A stretch of DNA of 64,000 nt, taken from assembly GCF_048264025.1 (NCBI RefSeq), contig NZ_JBLXDN010000017.1:1-64000 (forward strand), read 5' to 3'. The DNA comes from Nitrincola sp048264025 (lineage in GTDB: Bacteria > Pseudomonadota > Gammaproteobacteria > Pseudomonadales > Balneatricaceae). The position numbers and the translations under genes were made by a program. The notes below the pieces were generated by a model, which saw nothing but the letters and a program-made list of their open reading frames with translations, had not been told where the DNA came from and ran no database searches. Of the stretch, positions 36,505 to 44,673 are shown one piece after another; positions within the stretch are counted from its first letter, which is position 1, and every line of letters starts with the position of its first letter.

Positions 36505-37340
36505 GTCAGGCATCTTTACTGGCCGAAATAAAAGATAAAAACCATGTGTTTTCTTTTATGCAATCTCAAGCCTCACCTGCACTGAATGTGGACAAGCAGA
36601 TTCTGCTCTATCTGGAAGGGCTATCGGTCAGTTTTGATGGCTTTAAAGCCATCAATGACCTGAACCTGTATATCCGTGACGGCGAACTGCGCTGCATTAT
36701 CGGTCCCAATGGCGCAGGCAAGACCACCATGATGGACATCATCACTGGTAAAACCCAACCTGACAGCGGTTCCGCCTGGTTCGGCCAGACCATTAACCTG
36801 CTGGAGCTGGATGAACCTGCCATCGCTCAGGCAGGCATCGGGCGCAAGTTCCAGAAGCCGACAGTATTTGAGTTTCTCAGCGTGGAGGAAAACCTGATTC
36901 TGGCCATGCCGGATGAGCGCAGCGTGATCAGCCTGTTACTGGCCAAACTCAACGGTGAGCAGCGTGATCGTATTGAGGAGGTACTGATTCAGGTCGGGCT
37001 AAAAGAACAGGCACTGATTCGCGCAGGCAGTCTGTCACATGGTCAGAAACAGTGGCTGGAGATCGGTATGCTGCTGATGCAGAAACCGCGATTACTGCTG
37101 GTCGATGAGCCAGTCGCAGGCATGACCCACCAGGAAATGGATCGCACCGCCGAACTGCTGATTTCTCTGTCGGGGAGTCACTCTGTGGTGGTGGTTGAGC
37201 ATGATATGGACTTTGTCCGCCAACTGGCTGGCAAGGACAGAACCGTCACCGTGCTGCATCAGGGCAGTGTACTGGCTGAAGGCAGCATGGATCAGGTGCA
37301 GAATAACCGCAAAGTGATTGAAGTCTATCTGGGAGAATAA
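36501..37340 (+). CDS. urtD: Urea ABC importer ATPase UrtD
   Basis: The 279-residue LivG-type ATPase has Walker A GPNGAGKTT, signature LSHGQKQWLEIGM (the UrtD-type variant of LSGGQ) and Walker B LLLVDEPVAGM. About 35 residues precede the ATPase fold, slightly more than in other Urt systems. ATG 36501 overlaps the urtC stop, which supports this start. Confidence 0.95.
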   Translation: MSQASLLAEIKDKNHVFSFMQSQASPALNVDKQILLYLEGLSVSFDGFKAINDLNLYIRDGELRCIIGPNGAGKTTMMDIITGKTQPDSGSAWFGQTINLLELDEPAIAQAGIGRKFQKPTVFEFLSVEENLILAMPDERSVISLLLAKLNGEQRDRIEEVLIQVGLKEQALIRAGSLSHGQKQWLEIGMLLMQKPRLLLVDEPVAGMTHQEMDRTAELLISLSGSHSVVVVEHDMDFVRQLAGKDRTVTVLHQGSVLAEGSMDQVQNNRKVIEVYLGE

Positions 37341-37342
37341 GC

Positions 37343-38044
37343 ATGATCAGTATACAGGGACTCAATCAGTTCTATGGCGAAAGCCACACCCTCTGGGATA
37401 TCGATATGCAGATACCAGAAGGACAATGCACGGTATTAATGGGCCGTAATGGTGTAGGCAAAACCACCCTGCTGCAATGCATTATGGGGCACCAGAAAGT
37501 GGCCTCCGGCAGTATTCAGTTGAATCCGGTTAACAAGGATCTGGTGAAAACCTCGGTGGAACAACGCCCTCGCCTCGGCGTGGGTTATGTGCCTCAGGGC
37601 CGGCAAATTTTTCCACTGCTTACGGTGGAAGAAAACCTGCAGATCGGCTTGCCGGTACTGCCCCGCGGACAGCGAAAAATACCCGACTATATCTTCGAGC
37701 TCTTCCCGGTGCTGGCCGATATGATGCACCGTCGCGGCGGTGACCTGTCCGGAGGCCAGCAGCAACAGCTGGCAATCGGACGCGCCCTGGTGGTTGATCC
37801 GAAGCTGCTTATTCTGGATGAACCCACCGAAGGGATTCAGCCCAATGTGGTGCAGGAGATCGGCGACATCATTCGCAAACTGAATCGGGAGATGGGCCTG
37901 ACGGTGTTACTGGTTGAACAAAAGCTGCCCTTTGCACGCAAGGTGGGGGATCGCTTCTGCATTCTGGATCGTGGGCGTAAGGTGGCGGAGGGGGCGATGG
38001 ATGGACTGGATGATACGCTGATCAAGCAGTATCTGACGGTATAA
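37343..38044 (+). CDS. urtE: Urea ABC importer ATPase UrtE
   Basis: The 233-residue LivF-type ATPase has Walker A GRNGVGKTT, signature LSGGQQQQLAIGRAL and Walker B LLILDEPTEGIQPN. It is the last gene of urtABCDE. A large imperfect palindrome begins ten bases after its stop and could end the transcript. Confidence 0.95.
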   Translation: MISIQGLNQFYGESHTLWDIDMQIPEGQCTVLMGRNGVGKTTLLQCIMGHQKVASGSIQLNPVNKDLVKTSVEQRPRLGVGYVPQGRQIFPLLTVEENLQIGLPVLPRGQRKIPDYIFELFPVLADMMHRRGGDLSGGQQQQLAIGRALVVDPKLLILDEPTEGIQPNVVQEIGDIIRKLNREMGLTVLLVEQKLPFARKVGDRFCILDRGRKVAEGAMDGLDDTLIKQYLTV

Positions 38045-38053
38045 GTGCCGTGC

Positions 38054-38160
38054 GGGGTAGTGGTATCGCTTTGGTGTGACACGCTATTCGTCATCCCTGA
38101 CACGCTCGACTGCCGCCATCCGGGCGGCAGACGGTCACTCCAAAGCGATACCACCACCCC
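38054..38160. repeat. 107-bp imperfect palindrome after urtE
   Basis: The outer arms 38054-38080 and 38134-38160 are complementary at 25 of 27 positions. Inside lies a second hairpin with arms CTGCCGCC and GGCGGCAG. This could be a terminator, a REP/BIME-like unit or a small non-autonomous element. Its right arm and about 30 flanking bases recur at 39979-40037. Confidence 0.75.
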
Positions 38161-38190
38161 GCCCATAGCTTTGTGCCAGCTTAAATATAA
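38131..38190 (+). repeat. Direct repeat, left copy, bracketing the AT-rich island
   Basis: This segment comprises the right arm of the 107-bp palindrome plus the next 30 bases. It aligns with 39979-40037 at roughly five of every six positions with a one-base gap, including CCACCACCCCGCC and CCAGCTTAAA. The two copies bracket the pair of unknown genes at 38329-39929. Confidence 0.7.
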
Positions 38191-38328
38191 ACTATACGGT
38201 CGTGGAAAGGGCCAGATAGCTATTGACGTATAGTTTTTTTCTACGCTAAGATCGTTTGGCAATCACGTAATCAGGTCCATGCAGGATGAATTTGGGCCTT
38301 CAAAGTCGTCATAAGGAGTTTGACACCC

Positions 38329-39342
38329 ATGCCTAATACAATTGCTAGCTGTACTCAGTCACGCCAACTTCATCGCTCGATTCAGCAACGGCTAGAACGT
38401 CAACTCTTTGAAGAATTTCGCCTGAATGCCAGTACCTTGATTGTGCTGAACCTGCCTCATATGCTTTCAGTATGGGTTGAATCCAAGCGTCAAACAGGGC
38501 TTAGTAATGATCAAATCTCAGAAGCCTTCGCCCAATTAGAGTCCAACAATCCATCCTTACCACAGCTGATCTTTGAATCATCTGGCTATAAGCTGGTTCA
38601 GGACAATCTGGGAACTTTGATAAGCACGGCTATGGACAGCCGTGTACTGAGAGTCATGATTGAAGACTTCAGACGCTCAGGTAATCTATTGGGTGATTAT
38701 CGTATTACACAAGGCAATGGACGCTACCATGTCATTTTTAAAGGCAATCACAAACTCCGAACCCTGGTAAAAGGGACCCGTTATTTAGTCAGCAACCCCC
38801 TGATGATTCAACTGGGTATTGCCTCGCCAGCAGAAATGCTTAAAGGCGCTGCAAAAAACAATGCTTACATCACGCTAATTATTTCTGGCAGCGGCAATGG
38901 ATTCAAGTGGATCTTTGATGAGACCTATATCTGGACGCACTTTATTTCGAATATTTCAATTGATTTGATGAAGGCGGCCTTGGCGGTGCTGGCTGGGGTG
39001 GCCACAATGTATGTTGTTAAAATAAACACCTCCAGGATAATTTTAGCAAAAGGTGCTGGTTTATTCATTGGGTTCGTTGCAGGTTATGGCGCTGGAAGGG
39101 TTTCAAATGAAAGCATTCAAGAAGCGTCTTCTCAAATGGCTCAAGATATAGCACAAACCTATGTTCAGGTTTATGGTGCTATCTCAAATCCAGTAGGTGT
39201 AATAACAGAAACAGGCGAACGAGCCAAAGATATTTTAATTTGCTCTACTGACGCCGCAATTGAAAGAATAGATATCATTATACAGGATAATATTAATCGT
39301 GCTATTCGTCCATATATTAACCCAATTCACAGGTTCTATTAA
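38329..39342 (+). CDS. Unknown protein with a hydrophobic hairpin, possible membrane-active toxin
   Basis: The 337-residue protein has no signal peptide. Its middle reads RYHVIFKGNHKLRTLVKGTR and then NPLMIQLGIAS. It has two adjacent hydrophobic segments (about residues 210-235 and 240-262), the second with a glycine-rich GLFIGFVAGYGAGR, and an amphipathic C-terminal third. From memory, the KGN..LR..L.GTRY pattern followed by such a hairpin occurs in C-terminal domains of contact-dependent or T6SS-type toxins, but I cannot verify this. ATG 38329 is used because AAGGAG is ten bases upstream. The stop overlaps the next gene by one base. AT-rich compared with its neighbours. Confidence 0.7.
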   Translation: MPNTIASCTQSRQLHRSIQQRLERQLFEEFRLNASTLIVLNLPHMLSVWVESKRQTGLSNDQISEAFAQLESNNPSLPQLIFESSGYKLVQDNLGTLISTAMDSRVLRVMIEDFRRSGNLLGDYRITQGNGRYHVIFKGNHKLRTLVKGTRYLVSNPLMIQLGIASPAEMLKGAAKNNAYITLIISGSGNGFKWIFDETYIWTHFISNISIDLMKAALAVLAGVATMYVVKINTSRIILAKGAGLFIGFVAGYGAGRVSNESIQEASSQMAQDIAQTYVQVYGAISNPVGVITETGERAKDILICSTDAAIERIDIIIQDNINRAIRPYINPIHRFY

Positions 39343-39929
39343 TGACAAAAGAGCCTCGATTAATCAATGGTAAGTCAATTATTAACTTTCTTTTAATAGG
39401 ACTATGCTCATCCCTAATTTTTTTTCTAACGGCTTCGTGGGGTTTTAACATCTATATCAATGACACCAATAGGTATTATGAAGCAGCAAACTCTCTTGAA
39501 CCTTTATTAATCACACACACAACCACTCATGGTTTTTTAATTGGTGCATTTGGTATTTTTATATTAGCCTCAATACTACTTAACTCTACACTATGGAAAG
39601 TTTTTGAATGTAATAAAATGGCTCTCCATGTTAAAACTGAAAAAATATTAGTAGCTTGCTTTATAGCCGCTTTTTTTTTAATGGCCCCAATAACAATTGG
39701 GGGTCATTTTCTTACCAAATATCAAATAACACAAAAAGGCTATTACTACTGCGGCAGCCTAAGACTCAAAGATCGTTTCCGTGGTGCCTTCGTGCTAGAA
39801 GAGGTAGATTGCTATGACGACCATCTACAACGAATCATGTTGCAATACGGCAAAAATAATCAGCTAATCCTTGAAGAGGCCCATCGGTATTTGCGGGAAA
39901 AGCAAAAAACACAAGCAGAGCAGGGTTAG
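39342..39929 (+). CDS. Unknown three-helix membrane protein, possible immunity partner
   Basis: The 195-residue protein has three strong membrane helices (about residues 12-34, 62-82 and 103-124) and a C-terminal soluble part with the phrase KGYYYCGSLRLKDRF and a second Cys. The layout is reminiscent of DUF1240-like proteins and of inner-membrane immunity proteins for pore-forming toxins, which is inference only. It begins in the stop codon of the preceding gene (TAATG), so the two are translationally coupled. It is markedly AT-rich, pointing to recent acquisition. Confidence 0.68.
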   Translation: MTKEPRLINGKSIINFLLIGLCSSLIFFLTASWGFNIYINDTNRYYEAANSLEPLLITHTTTHGFLIGAFGIFILASILLNSTLWKVFECNKMALHVKTEKILVACFIAAFFLMAPITIGGHFLTKYQITQKGYYYCGSLRLKDRFRGAFVLEEVDCYDDHLQRIMLQYGKNNQLILEEAHRYLREKQKTQAEQG

Positions 39930-39978
39930 TAACTATTTAATCTACGCATCCTGTTGGATGGTATCGATAACTCGGCTG

Positions 39979-40037
39979 ACGGTCACTTCAAAGAGATTCC
40001 ACCACCCCGCCACATCCTTGTACCAGCTTAAAGATAA
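39979..40037 (+). repeat. Direct repeat, right copy
   Basis: This segment matches 38131-38190, including GGTCACTTCAAAG and CCACCACCCCGCC. An isolated TGGTATCG at 39959-39966 matches the left arm of the 107-bp palindrome, so this copy looks like a decayed version of the same element with an internal deletion. Confidence 0.65.
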
Positions 40038-40076
40038 GGGCATGGTCATGGATCATTAAAACTGTAAAATAATGAA

Positions 40077-40102
40077 CATAGTGGTAAGCACCTACCACTA
40101 TG
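40077..40102. promoter_or_regulatory. Perfect hairpin upstream of dinD
   Basis: CATAGTGGTA and TACCACTATG form perfect 10-bp arms around the 6-base loop AGCACC, 75 bases before dinD. It may be an operator for a dimeric regulator or the end of the island transcript. There is no T-run. No good LexA box was found in this gap. Confidence 0.5.
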
Positions 40103-40176
40103 GCATCCGAAACAAGGAAACGCTGGAGAAAAATTTCATGGTGGGTGACCTATGAATAGCATGCAATGAGTGCGAC

Positions 40177-41022
40177 ATGAAAAATGAACTGGTTTATACA
40201 CTGACAGAGAGCTTTGAAAGCCACGCCCAACAGACGGAAAATGGCGTAGAGTTTTGGCTAGCAAGGGATGTGCAACACCTGCTTGGCTATAGTGAGTGGC
40301 GTAATTTTTTGTCTGCAATAACCAAGGCAAAAACGGCCTGCGAAATCTCTGAACAAGATGTCGGAAACCATTTTGTTGACGTCAACAAAATGGTTGAACT
40401 CGGCTCTGGCAGTCAACGCGAAATCAATGACATCATGCTAACTCGTTACGCCTGCTATCTGATTGCACAAAATGGTGATTCCAGAAAGCAGGAAATAGCT
40501 TTCGCTCAAACCTATTTTGCAATGCAGACCCGGAAAGCAGAGTTAATAGAGCAACATATTCTGGAAGCAGAAAGGGTTTCAGCTCGTAAAAAGCTGTCTG
40601 CATCCGAGTCAGAGCTTTCAGACATAATTTATGAACAGACAGGTGGCAACCAAAACTTTGCCCTGATACGCAGCAAAGGCGATGCTGCTCTGTTTGGCAA
40701 AAGTACCCAAGCAATGAAAGCTCAGTGGCAAGTACCAGATAAACGTCCTTTAGCAGATTTTGCCCCCACAATCATTCTTAAAGCTAAAGACTTTGCCACC
40801 GAGATCACCATACACAACGCCCGTGAACAGACAATGCAAAGTGAGCCGCAAATATCACAAGAGCATGTCACTAACAACCAAGCCGTGCGCCAGACATTAC
40901 TGAGTCGCGGCATTCGTCCAGAAAGCCTGCCTCCCGGTGAAGATGTTAAAAAGGTAGAGCGCCGCCTAGCATCGACAGAAAAACAAGCGATTAAAAATCC
41001 AGACGGGCTGGAGGAGCAATGA
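40177..41022 (+). CDS. dinD: DNA damage-inducible protein D (DinD family)
   Basis: The 281-residue protein has an N-terminal Bro-N/ANT-like region (WLARDVQHLLGYSEWRNFLSAITKAK) and the DinD core motifs FVDVNKMVELGSGSQREINDIMLTRYACYLIAQNGD and GDAALFG. E. coli DinD is an SOS-induced protein that inhibits RecA filaments. A LexA box is not evident upstream here, so SOS control is uncertain. It follows the repeat-bracketed island and may be part of the same acquired segment. Confidence 0.88.
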   Translation: MKNELVYTLTESFESHAQQTENGVEFWLARDVQHLLGYSEWRNFLSAITKAKTACEISEQDVGNHFVDVNKMVELGSGSQREINDIMLTRYACYLIAQNGDSRKQEIAFAQTYFAMQTRKAELIEQHILEAERVSARKKLSASESELSDIIYEQTGGNQNFALIRSKGDAALFGKSTQAMKAQWQVPDKRPLADFAPTIILKAKDFATEITIHNAREQTMQSEPQISQEHVTNNQAVRQTLLSRGIRPESLPPGEDVKKVERRLASTEKQAIKNPDGLEEQ

Positions 41023-41088
41023 ACAAAAATAGAGCTTTAGTCACCTGCTGAAACTTCCTAACTATTGAAATGTGTGAATAAGCACTCA

Positions 41089-41119
41089 CCGAACAGGAGT
41101 GTATTAATCTCCTGTTCGG
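41089..41119. terminator. Stem-loop terminating the TRAP-gentisate operon and/or dinD
   Basis: CCGAACAGGAG and CTCCTGTTCGG form a perfect 11-bp stem around a 9-base loop in the convergent gap between dinD and the TRAP large permease. There is no long T-run on either side. Confidence 0.7.
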
Positions 41120-41126
41120 ATTGACT

Positions 41127-42401
41127 TTACTTTGACATCAAGCTGGGCAAGTAGAGTGATAATGCTGGAAACACTGCGATCAGGAACATGCACAGGAACA
41201 TCGAGAACAGAAAAGGAATCATGGCTTTGAACAGGGTTCCCATCGGCAGGTTCGCTGCTGTCATGGCGATATACAGACCCGGTCCGACTGGCGGTGTGAC
41301 TAAACCGATGAGTGTTGCCAGGCTGATGACCACACCAAAGTGGATTGGATCTATCCCATAGGTCAAGGCAGCGGGGAGGATAATCGGTACGATAACGATC
41401 ATCACGCTGATACTTTCCAGGAACATGCCCAGCAGAATTACCAGCAAATACACCAGCAACAGAAACAACAGCGGTGAACTGGTCACATTCGAGATATGTC
41501 CTACCAGCATATCAGGCACCCCTTCAAAAGAGAGCGCCCAACCAAACACTGAAGCGACCGCAATCAAACCGGTAATGGTTGCTGTATTCACGGCAACAGA
41601 GCCAAAAATGCCCGGTAAATCGCTTAACTTAATGCTTTTGTAAATAACAGCACCGATAATGAACGACATAATGGAGGCAATGGCACCGGCTTCTGTCGGC
41701 GTCATAATGCCCAGAATAATACATACAATAATGGTGATTGGGATACTGCCGGGTAATAAACCATTGATCAGTTCTTTACGCACATTTTTATGTTCCAGGT
41801 GCTCACCTGCCGGTAAGCCCTTAACAAGTCCGGTCAGGAAAATGACCAGTGCAAAGCCGGAAATAATCAGAATGCCTGGCAAAATCCCGGCAATAAACAG
41901 CGCTGAAATAGGCTGATAAGCTACCACACCATAAATGATCATCAGCATAGACGGTGGAATAATGGGCCCCAGCAGGCCTCCGGACATAGTCACTGCCGCC
42001 GCAAACTCTTTTTTATAGCCTTTCTCTACCATGGTTGGGATCATCAACCGGCTCATTACCGAAATCTGTGCAGTTGCCGACCCCAGAATGGATGCTGCCA
42101 TCGCGTTGGTCATCAGGTTGACATAGGCCAGTCCACCACGAAAACCACCCACAAATACATCGGCTGCACTCATCAGCCGAGTCGTTAAGCCGCCTTTATT
42201 CATTAGTTCACCGACCAGCATAAATAGAGGTATCGCCAGTAAACCATTCTGATTGAGTGAACCATAGAGCTGTATTGGCAGGGAGCTAAGCAGTATGACC
42301 AGATCCGCCTGATCCAAAAACACCAGAGTACCCAGAAGCAGGGTAATAAAAATAGGTAAGCCAACCAGTAGCGTGACCAGAAAAACAATCAAGGTAATCA
42401 T
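41127..42401 (-). CDS. TRAP transporter large permease (DctM family)
   Basis: The 424-residue membrane protein has about twelve helices and the DctM signature features, including PLFMLVGELMNKGGLTTRLMSAADVFVG and ITPTEAGAIAS-like MTPTEAGAIASIMSF. It uses an ion gradient to bring in the acid captured by the DctP protein. It overlaps the small permease by four bases. With the gentisate genes upstream on the same strand, the probable substrate is 3-hydroxybenzoate or gentisate. Confidence 0.93.
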   Translation of the reverse strand: MITLIVFLVTLLVGLPIFITLLLGTLVFLDQADLVILLSSLPIQLYGSLNQNGLLAIPLFMLVGELMNKGGLTTRLMSAADVFVGGFRGGLAYVNLMTNAMAASILGSATAQISVMSRLMIPTMVEKGYKKEFAAAVTMSGGLLGPIIPPSMLMIIYGVVAYQPISALFIAGILPGILIISGFALVIFLTGLVKGLPAGEHLEHKNVRKELINGLLPGSIPITIIVCIILGIMTPTEAGAIASIMSFIIGAVIYKSIKLSDLPGIFGSVAVNTATITGLIAVASVFGWALSFEGVPDMLVGHISNVTSSPLLFLLLVYLLVILLGMFLESISVMIVIVPIILPAALTYGIDPIHFGVVISLATLIGLVTPPVGPGLYIAMTAANLPMGTLFKAMIPFLFSMFLCMFLIAVFPALSLYLPSLMSK

Positions 42402-42895
42402 GATGTAAACTCCTGCCCTTTTTCAATCGGTAGCAGCAGCTTGACCAACTGATGAAATACCATGCAGTAGAAAGAAGCAACCAACAGCGCGTAGTTATAC
42501 CAGCGCGGTAATTGCGTGGTTGGTGAAACATCGATTCGCGTCATCGGATCCAGAATCCACTCTGTAGCGAAGTAACAGATCACACCCAGCACCAGCAACG
42601 TAATCAGCTGCAGTATCCGTTCCACTAACCAGTAAAGCTTTGTGTTCAGATGTAACAGAATAAAATCCACTCGTACCAGTTTTGCGCTATAGAGCAAATA
42701 ACTGGCGCCAATAAAAGTGGTCGCTATCAGGATCTGTACGGAAACCTCCTCGGCCCAGAAGAGTGGGCTACTGAAGAAGTAGCGTAAAATCACCTGTGCA
42801 GTCAGTATCAAAGTGAGGGCTGCCATTAACAGCATCAATATCAGGTATTCAAGCCTGGCTACAGATGCATCTACTTTTCTAATTAGTGTGCGCAT
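42398..42895 (-). CDS. TRAP transporter small permease (DctQ family)
   Basis: The 165-residue protein has four membrane helices and the DctQ pattern, with RYFFSSPLFWAEEVSVQILIATTFIGASYLL in the middle. It forms the membrane complex with the large permease, with which it overlaps by four bases. Confidence 0.92.
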   Translation of the reverse strand: MRTLIRKVDASVARLEYLILMLLMAALTLILTAQVILRYFFSSPLFWAEEVSVQILIATTFIGASYLLYSAKLVRVDFILLHLNTKLYWLVERILQLITLLVLGVICYFATEWILDPMTRIDVSPTTQLPRWYNYALLVASFYCMVFHQLVKLLLPIEKGQEFTS

Positions 42896-42937
42896 ATATA
42901 CCTCAAAGGGGCCACCAGGACCCCATCACGCTCAGGC

Positions 42938-43909
42938 TCAACGGGCCTGTTGATCGTAGAACATTTGAATATCTGCGTTCCCGGTAGTGTAAGTCTCTGT
43001 AATCTGTTTGATCACCGGTTCAAGTTCAGTCACATCAAATTCAGCTATATTGACGCCCTGCTCCTGCAGAAAGGCCAGGTTTGACAACTCGGCTTCTGCC
43101 TGCTGCTTAAAGCCCCAGGCTTCCGCTTCTTTAAACGAGCGCATCACCATAGCGCGGTAATCATCATCCAGCGAATCCCACCAGCGCTTCGAAGCCACCA
43201 CTACACCCGGAAAAGCCATATGGTTAGTTAATGTCAGATGAGGTGCCTGCTGATACATTCTCAACCCCACTACTATATCCAGATCAACATCCACCGCATC
43301 CAGCAGATTGGTGGTTAAGGCTGAAGATACATCACCAATGGCCAGGGCTGTCGGTGCAGCCCCCAGCGCACTCCACCAGTCGTTATAGAGCTTGTTAGGG
43401 AAAGAGCGGATTTTTTTATTATGAAAATCCTCAACACTGTTCATGGGTCGGGTCGACAGGACATGGCGCATACCGGCCAGCGTATAACCCAGTCCAACCA
43501 GGCGCTGATCCTGCAGATCATCGAGCAGCTTTTGTGCGATCGGCGACTCCGTTGCCACAGCGGCCGCCTCAACATCTTCAAATATACCCGGCAGGAACCA
43601 GGCATTCATCGCTTCGGAACGATTCGCCAGGCTGCCCGCCGTCAACACGGCCAGCTGTATCCCACCCGACTGCAGCAGGGCAATCATCTGATCATCACCC
43701 CCTAACTGCGAGAGGGGAAATATATTGATCGAATGCTCGCCTGCTGATTCACGCTGCAGGTTCTCATTAAATCGCTCTGACACCTGATGCCAGATATGGG
43801 TTGGAGGGGTCACATGCCCCAGGCGCAGACGTTCAGCCTGCACACTGGAGCTGAGAGTAACCAGTGCCGTTAATGCCGCCACTGCAAAGGATTTTTTAAC
43901 TGACAACAT
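42938..43909 (-). CDS. TRAP transporter substrate-binding protein (DctP family)
   Basis: The 323-residue periplasmic protein has a signal peptide ending in VQA and DctP landmarks: LRLGHVTPPTHIWHQVSERFNE, FPLSQLGGDDQMIALLQSG, and KIRSFPNKLYNDWWSALGAAPTAL, which includes the acid-binding region. The immediate gentisate neighbours make an aromatic acid the likely ligand. Confidence 0.93.
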   Translation of the reverse strand: MLSVKKSFAVAALTALVTLSSSVQAERLRLGHVTPPTHIWHQVSERFNENLQRESAGEHSINIFPLSQLGGDDQMIALLQSGGIQLAVLTAGSLANRSEAMNAWFLPGIFEDVEAAAVATESPIAQKLLDDLQDQRLVGLGYTLAGMRHVLSTRPMNSVEDFHNKKIRSFPNKLYNDWWSALGAAPTALAIGDVSSALTTNLLDAVDVDLDIVVGLRMYQQAPHLTLTNHMAFPGVVVASKRWWDSLDDDYRAMVMRSFKEAEAWGFKQQAEAELSNLAFLQEQGVNIAEFDVTELEPVIKQITETYTTGNADIQMFYDQQAR

Positions 43910-43953
43910 AGTCTGTACTCCTGAGATTTATTATTTTAATCAGTAAGTTGTAT

Positions 43954-44655
43954 TTATTTCAGTATCGTCAATGCAATATCACCCAGTCCGGCAATGCGTC
44001 CGGTGATTGTATCGCCAGCGACAACCGGGCCTACACCCTCCGGCGTACCGGTATAGATCAGGTCACCGGGTTGCAGGTGATAAAACTTTGACAGATGAGC
44101 AATGATCTCCTGCACATTCCAGATCAGCATATCCAGGTCTGACTGTTGCTTCGTTTCACCATTCACCTCCAACTCAATCACCCCAGAGGTGATCAGACCG
44201 GATTCACTTTTGGGTACAATCGCTGACAAGATAGCGGACTCTTCAAAGTCTTTACCCAGATCCCAGGGTCGTCCGGTTTCACGCGCCTTAAGCTGCAGGT
44301 CACGGCGAGTCATATCCAGGCCACAGGCATAACCATAAATCAGCTCGTTGGCATCCTCTTCTGACACTTCAAAGCCGGCTTTACCTATCGCCACAACAAA
44401 CTCCATCTCGTAATGGTAGTTAGCCGTTTGCGGTGGGTAGTCTATGGCACTGCCTGATGCCACCAGAGCACTCGGGTGCTTGGTGAAATAAAACGGCTCC
44501 TGTTTGGTCTTGTCTACACTCACACCCATCTCTGCCGCATGGGCAAGGTAGTTACGCCCCACACAGAAAATTCGCTTCACCGGGTACTTTTCTTCACGGC
44601 CCTGAATATCAGCCAGTACAGGCTCGGCAGCGGGAAATAATAATTTTGCAGTCAT
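43954..44655 (-). CDS. Fumarylpyruvate hydrolase (FAH family)
   Basis: This enzyme should split fumarylpyruvate to fumarate and pyruvate, the last step of the gentisate pathway. The 233-residue protein has the FAH-fold motifs RIFCVGRNYLAHAAEMG, the metal-ligand region YEMEFVVAIGKAG, and IYTGTPEGVGPV. Small single-domain FAH members of this length beside gentisate dioxygenase are typically NagK-like. The assignment depends on context as well as motifs. Confidence 0.9.
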   Translation of the reverse strand: MTAKLLFPAAEPVLADIQGREEKYPVKRIFCVGRNYLAHAAEMGVSVDKTKQEPFYFTKHPSALVASGSAIDYPPQTANYHYEMEFVVAIGKAGFEVSEEDANELIYGYACGLDMTRRDLQLKARETGRPWDLGKDFEESAILSAIVPKSESGLITSGVIELEVNGETKQQSDLDMLIWNVQEIIAHLSKFYHLQPGDLIYTGTPEGVGPVVAGDTITGRIAGLGDIALTILK

Positions 44656-44673
44656 CTCATCTCTCTCTTTGAA

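Noticed and set aside
38054..38160. The 107-bp palindrome as an integron attC site
   Set aside because: The arms lack the R' and R'' core boxes of attC sites, and no integrase or cassette array is nearby.
40060..40080. Possible LexA box before dinD (CTGT with AT-rich centre)
   Set aside because: The second half does not supply ACAG at the 8-base spacing, so it does not meet the consensus.
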